Origin: Paraphaeosphaeria minitans
Lineage: Eukaryota; Ascomycota; Dothideomycetes; Pleosporales; Didymosphaeriaceae
DNA: 64,000 bases
Assembly: GCA_015832175.1 (NCBI GenBank)
Contig: WJXW01000017.1
Coordinates: 186,001 to 250,000, forward strand
Reading direction: 5' to 3'
Within the stretch, counting starts at the first letter, position 1, and every line of letters starts with the position of its first letter. The position numbers and the translations under genes were made by a program. The notes beneath the pieces were generated by a model. That model was given only the letters and a program-made list of their open reading frames with translations, was not told the DNA's origin and did no database searches. This document shows, piece after piece, positions 59,308 to 64,000 of this stretch.

Positions 59308-59825
59308 GACGGAGGAGGGAGAGTGCGGCTGCGGCTGCGTTGGGTGTGGTGGGCTGCGAGGACCGGCACAGACGGCGCCGTTAGAGCAAGTGGGCAGCGC
59401 CAAGCAGAATGGATTGGGTTGTGCGCGAGGGCGAGGATGAGGATGCTCCGCGCGGGACTGCGCTAGAGACTCCCGCTCAAGGGTCCTGGACGAAAGGGGC
59501 AGTCGGCTTGACCGAGCTGGGCGATGGGCTCCGAGTGCTGGCGGCAGGGAAAGTGGGCGGAAAGTGGGCGGAATGCGAGCGAAAAATGAAAGGCCGGCGC
59601 GGGTGGCGTGCAGCGATGCAGCGATGCAGGGCCGGGCAGGGCAGGGCAGGAGGATGAAGAGCCGCCAAAGCGCCGGGCTCACGACGAATGATGGGTATGG
59701 TTGTCGGAAAGTCCTGGTGGGTGAGTTCCCGGTTTGTTGGTGAGGGCGATCGTCGAGTGCTAGCGGTGCGGTGCGGTGCGGCGACTGGCAGCAGCGCGAG
59801 GCAGACTAGCGGCAGCGGCGGTGTG

Positions 59826-59975
59826 AGGATGAAGGATGGTGAGGGTGATGGATGGTGAGGGTGAAGGATGGTGAGGGTGATGGATGGTGTGAGGGGGGAT
59901 GGATGGTGAGGGGGGATGGATGGTGAGGGTGAGGGTGAGGGCGGGGGCGAGGGCGAGGCGAGGGCGAGGGTGTGG
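59826..59975. repeat. G-rich minisatellite (GGATGGTGAGGGTGA type)
   Basis: About 150 bp of variant GATGGATGGTGAGGGTGA units that pass into GAGGGTGAGGGTGAGGGCG near 59,925-59,970. The plus strand is purine-rich with many GGG runs. Confidence 0.9.
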
Positions 59976-60294
59976 AGGGTGCCGCAGATGCACACAGAGA
60001 GAGTCTTCACAGTCGAGCGTGGTGAATCTCGAAGCATGGGCGGCTCCAGCTGCGCGCGCCCGTGGTTTTACTCGCAGCAGCTGCCCGCCGGCGCTGCTCG
60101 TCGACCGATCTGCGCGGCTGGCGAAGCGCAGCACCGAGCATTCACCCTGCGACGCGACAATGACGTCGGCAGGATTGGGTCGCTAGCCGCATGTGTGGGC
60201 GATTGGCGGGCCCCAGGGATGCAGGGCAAGCACTCAATTGGCAAAGCTTTTTTGGCCTTTTGCTCCCTCTCAATGCTCATCAGGCTCTCACCAG

Positions 60295-60375
60295 CCATTC
60301 ACCTGCCATTCACCTGGCCATTCACCTGGCCATTCACCTGGCCATTCACCTGGCCATTCACCTGGCCATTCACCT
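60295..60375. repeat. 12-bp tandem repeat CCATTCACCTGG
   Basis: Seven nearly perfect units. The length is a multiple of 3, so frames across it give periodic peptides, but no gene context supports translation. Confidence 0.95.
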
Positions 60376-60708
60376 GACTGGTGTGACATCACCGCGCCGC
60401 GCCACTGTCTTTCTCGTCAGACACCAGACACCAGACACCCGTCCTACCCGTGCCGGACATGACAGGACTGAGGAGACTGCCCATCCGACTGACGAAGCAC
60501 AGTAGGTAGCCTAGTACCCTCGGTGCCCAGGTGCCCACTGCTTGAATCGTCGCCGTCTCAAGCTGCACAGAAGACCCGCCGCCTTCGAGAAGAATGCGCC
60601 GTTGCCAGCCAGCCAGCCCGTTGCGGCCGCCAGCACTGCGTGCCATCCTAAATCCAATAGTTGCTGCTGCCACCGGTACCACACCGTCTTCGGCACCCAC
60701 ACTACCTA

Positions 60709-60736
60709 CCACTGCCACTGCCACTGCCACTGCCAC
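60709..60736. repeat. 6-bp repeat CCACTG
   Basis: Five units of CCACTG/GCCACT in a row. Confidence 0.9.
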
Positions 60737-61069
60737 CAGCTACGCGCCCCCCAAAGCGTTGGCTGTCTGCGCGTGCTGATCTCCTCACGCCCAGCTCCAC
60801 GCCCTGCCATAATCATCCATGATCGTCCTAATTCTCCTGGACCCTGCGCCACCTGCAACTGCACTCTGCCCACCTTGGCCCTAGGTAGGTAGGCATCTAC
60901 TGTGTCCCCGCCTCCTTTGTCACCGCTCACCATGTGCTGCCGTCTCCTACTCGCCCTTTGACCCTCTCGCCGTATCGCATTGTGTGTAGCGACCGCCCAA
61001 TGATGACCGTGTCTCGCATTGTCGACGCTTGGGTAGATCGCCGTGTAACGTCCTTTGCGCTGGGGCATG

Positions 61070-61225
61070 ACACGACTTGCACGGAACAAGGGCACGATTG
61101 CCACTCGACAAGGGCACGACTTGCCCGGAACAAGGTCACGATTGCCACTCGACAAGGGCACGACTTGCCCGGAACAAGGTCACGATTGCCACTCGACAAG
61201 GGCACGACTTGCACGGAACAAAGGC
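61070..61225. repeat. 44-bp tandem repeat, about 3.5 units
   Basis: The unit contains CACGACTTGCCCGGAACAAG then TCACGATTGCCACTCGACAA. Inside each unit two half-repeats share CACGA-TTGCC, so the array probably grew from a 22-bp ancestor. Units are almost identical, which implies recent expansion. Confidence 0.95.
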
Positions 61226-61714
61226 AAGATGTGCTGGAAGGCATTTATCCCGAGTCCCCATGCCTGGGAGACATGTCGCAATCGTCAATCCTCCTGCCTC
61301 AAATCAGCTTGTTCTTCGTTTTGGAAACGATCGTCTCTGGGATTCCTTGGAGAAGATGACGTTGCTGCCACGCTTTTGAGACCAGTGCCCCTGCCTGCGC
61401 GGGTGCCCCTGCGCCGACTTTGGAAATCTCTAGCAGCTCATAATCTCAACACCAAACCCTTCCGGTTGCGACGCATGTTCTTCTTTTCTCCATTCTGCAT
61501 AGGAGATGTTTGGACCCCCTGACAGCCAGCTAGAGAGCTTTCCCAACCTGCGTGGTCACCGCTATTCTCTACTGTGGTGCCTCGCGGCCATCACCCGGTG
61601 GAGGAGAAGCCAAGCTTCCACTCGCATAGAAGGCTGTTGCGGAAATCGTAGCGTCAGCTTTGCACAACAGTAGGTACCCTCGCTCGGCAGCTGCCTGGTC
61701 GCCTGCCTGGTAAC

Positions 61715-61755
61715 CGTTGGGCGTTGGGCGTTGGCTGTTGGCTGTTGGCTGTGGG
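61715..61755. repeat. 7-bp repeat GTTGGGC / GTTGGCT
   Basis: Two units of GTTGGGC-like followed by three of GTTGGCT-like sequence. Confidence 0.85.
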
Positions 61756-63339
61756 GAAGACGGAGAGCCGCGATAAGCCTCGTGGCCCGCTCACAATCAT
61801 CTTCTTCGCGCGTAGGCTTGGAGTCTTGCAGTCATCGTGTTGCAGCCTGTCATCGCCGCAAATAGTCGACTATTAGTATCCCAGTCGAAACTATACCAAC
61901 GACAGGTGCACGCGACCGCCCCACGATGGCTCTATGATCACGATCATGTTTGGCTAGGAGAGCGCGGACTCGATGCGTTTCGCGCTATTGATTGACCACT
62001 CGTAATGTTCTCCGGGTCAATTTGCAGGCCTCCTAAGATTCATGTCGACTATAGCGGTGTGTTGGCAGCATCGTGCAGCTTGGTTCCAGTGCACGAAAAC
62101 AAGATACGACACTGGGCCGCATCTATCTACAACGCGCCGATCGCCATTGAAACTAATTGCAACTCTCACACCGAGAGAAGTCATCTGCACTCCGAATCCT
62201 ACACATCCAGGGCACCATGTTTTCGATCAAACCATTCGCAGCCAGCCGCACGTGTCCTCGGCGGCAGACATGAACTAACAGCATGACACATGGTTGGTCC
62301 CGAAGTGCGTTTGTTGGATGCAAGGTAGGCATTGCTTACGATCTGAGCACTGTGTACACAGTACAATAGCTCGGCAGCCTCACCCGACAGTTCACGATGA
62401 TCTCCCAATGACCGGGGGCACGTCCCACATCGGCCCGAGACTCGAGTGTCTGAAGGGTCCAACCCTGAATCGCCGCCATTTTCAGGCTCTGGATAATAAC
62501 ACGCTCTGTACCCAGAAGGTAGGGCAAACGAGGCCTAGGGAAGAAAGTTCCCGAATGTGCCAACATGCATGGTGAACACCTCGCAACCGTGCTCGAGTAA
62601 AATCTCAAATTCACCGCTTGGGGTCCGCTGAGCTTGCAAGCGCTACTGCAGCATCGGCGCCCAAGCCAGCGGGTCACGGGGTATGGGTTTACCTAGCTGA
62701 GTGGCCACAGTGTGCGACCCTGTCACCAGCAGCTGCTATCTAGTTATTAGCACCAGGTGGAAATATGTGTTTCAGTGTGCTTCGTGGCGACTGGCGAGGA
62801 CCCACCATGCTACCGTTGAGTTCGCAAGTAGGGGTGGATGCAAATTCGTGCAGTCACTATGCCTATCGTGCATCCGTCGGCGTTGCTGGCGCCACTTTCG
62901 GCACGATGCAGAAGTTCAAAGTTGTGTGCATCTCGGCGAAAGTGGCTGCATCGATGCCCTCTCCTTTCCCGCCATGTACTATTACGATCGTGCTTTGCTG
63001 GATCATGGAAGCCAAAGTCCAAATAGAAGTGCTGTCACCCCGGAACATGGTATATTCGTTGCCGAGGGTTCACCTCTCGGATGTTTGAGCTGGACAGCTC
63101 GGTGCTCCGACAACATCAGCCAACGCGCCATGTAGACATCAATAACACTTTTTTTTTTGTTTCACGCGGAGAACTGACCGAAATTGCCACTCATCGCTCA
63201 GTACAGTGCCAAACCACCTACAATGTTGTGGCTCCTCGCGGAACTTATCTGCAGCTCCTCAACCCCCTCTGGCCTACAGGATATAGTTCATCTTCCAGAA
63301 TCGATCGAACAATTTGGCTGTTGAAAGTCGGCTATTTAT

Positions 63340-64000
63340 AAACGCAGCTCCTTTCGCAGGAGCCCCATACATACGGAACACACCCCTCGAAACACAAGCT
63401 CCAACATCCAGCAATAAATATGACCACAACATCTTCGAGCGTCTTTGCCATATAAGCCCATACTTTCCCAACCCACGAGGTTTCGGAGTTCATGAGTACC
63501 CAATACCATCAGGCGCGAATGGCACATGGCTCAACATGATTCATCGCCACGGGAGTCGCTACCCCGAGGTCACGGGCAACGAGCTACGGCTTACTCAGAA
63601 GCCCACAGAAGCGAAAGGCCAGTACCAAGCTCATAGAGCATTGTCATTCCTCAATCGCTGGCGTAATGCGCTCGGAAACAGAGACTCTCGTACCGGTTGG
63701 CAAGCAGCAGTTGTTCGACTCTGGCACTTTGCATTACTACCAATACAGGCACTTGTATTCCAACAATGGTAGTAAGGTCATCTCACGGACGATCAAGCAA
63801 AGACGGATGCTAGAGTCTGTGAAGTACTTCATGGCTGGTTTGTCGGGGCTAGATTGAACACCGAACGCGACACTGGAATTGGTGATCGATAGCAAGGGCT
63901 TCAATAATATCCTTGCGGGATATAAAGCTTGCAATCGAACAAGCTGGGATATAGGTGGCAAGCGTGAGTTGGTCGGAACAGAATGCTGCAACACATTTGC
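63340..64000 (+). pseudogene. Histidine acid phosphatase (3-phytase family), broken and cut by the window end
   Basis: The first readable block is NIFERLCHISPYFPNPRGFG, followed by HEYPIPSGANGTWLNM and the catalytic signature RHGSRYP (about 63,548-63,568). After RALSFLNRWRNALG the frame shifts by +1 near 63,677 and continues as TETLVPVGKQQLFDSGTLHY. It runs through SRTIKQRRMLESVKYFMAGL to a TGA at 63856-63858, where the family has Trp (L-D-W-T), then TPNATLELVIDSKGFNN to the window end. No signal peptide was found upstream, so the 5' end is also doubtful. Frameshift plus stop mark it as a pseudogene unless an intron removes the first lesion. Confidence 0.8.

Larger units (their letters stand above)
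59308..63339. other. Gene-free, minisatellite-rich region
   Basis: About 4 kb with several unrelated tandem arrays (listed separately) and no gene I can support. ORFs of 80-155 codons here are by-products of GC-rich or repeated DNA. From 61.8 to 63.3 kb the sequence is non-repetitive but also without recognisable coding potential. Confidence 0.55.

Noticed and set aside
58858..59466. 202-codon plus-strand ORF
   Set aside because: Antisense to the SCOC-like gene first exon and intron.
60934..61359. ORFs of 100-155 codons across the 44-bp array
   Set aside because: 44 is not a multiple of 3, so the same repeat is read in all three frames; repeats, not a gene.

Overview
This window is fungal nuclear DNA, most likely from a filamentous ascomycete (Pezizomycotina); a Dothideomycete is my guess from the gene set, not something I can prove. 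Protein-coding genes have 46-199 bp GT-AG introns, usually with CTAAC-like branch points. The sequence has two compartments that meet at about 35,590.

Compartment 1 (1 to about 35,590) is extremely AT-rich and saturated with TpA, while CpA and TpG are almost gone and CpG survives. This is the signature of repeat-induced point mutation (RIP, CpA to TpA). Start codons (ATG to ATA) and Trp/Gln/Cys codons are destroyed, so almost no ORFs exist. Reading through the TAA/TAG stops shows that nearly all of it is nested LTR retrotransposons. An old Ty3/gypsy chromovirus (Gypsy C, + strand, 5' part off the window) was interrupted by (i) a Ty1/copia element (Copia-1, - strand, 1-12,220), (ii) a short LTR element of unknown coding content (element D, 14,345-23,291) and (iii) a second copia copy (Copia-2, 23,495-30,812). 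Copia-1 was then hit by Gypsy A (2,227-8,944) and by an element D insertion that survives as a solo LTR (9,273-9,510). Element D was hit by Gypsy B (14,915-21,661), which is the same family as Gypsy A in the opposite orientation. Five of these insertions have matching 5-bp target-site duplications in the window: ATTTA (A), ATATT (B), CTTAG (D), CTTTA (Copia-2), TTTTT (solo D). Both gypsy families carry a degraded antisense gene between pol and the 3' LTR that encodes a Cys-rich segment followed by a charged helical region. This is the most intriguing feature of the window.

Compartment 2 (about 35,590-64,000) has normal base composition and ordinary genes: a cyclophilin-RRM protein (PPIL4/cyp6 type) starting only about 155 bp from the RIP block; a possible tiny secreted peptide; RPB2 (RNA polymerase II second subunit); a secreted DUF8021-like protein; a HET-domain protein; UBA4 (MOCS3, E1-like/rhodanese); a secreted DUF1996 protein; a divergent pair of mitochondrial genes (MPP-beta and SDH4) sharing a 288-bp promoter with a CCAAT box; a broken 2EXR/F-box-like gene; and an SCOC-like short coiled-coil protein. 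From about 59.7 to 61.8 kb the sequence is gene-free and packed with unrelated minisatellites. The window ends in a frameshifted histidine acid phosphatase (phytase) pseudogene.

No prokaryotic features, CRISPR arrays or tRNA/rRNA genes were seen. Exon structures are my own splice reconstructions. They are supported by frame continuity and family motifs, not by transcripts.
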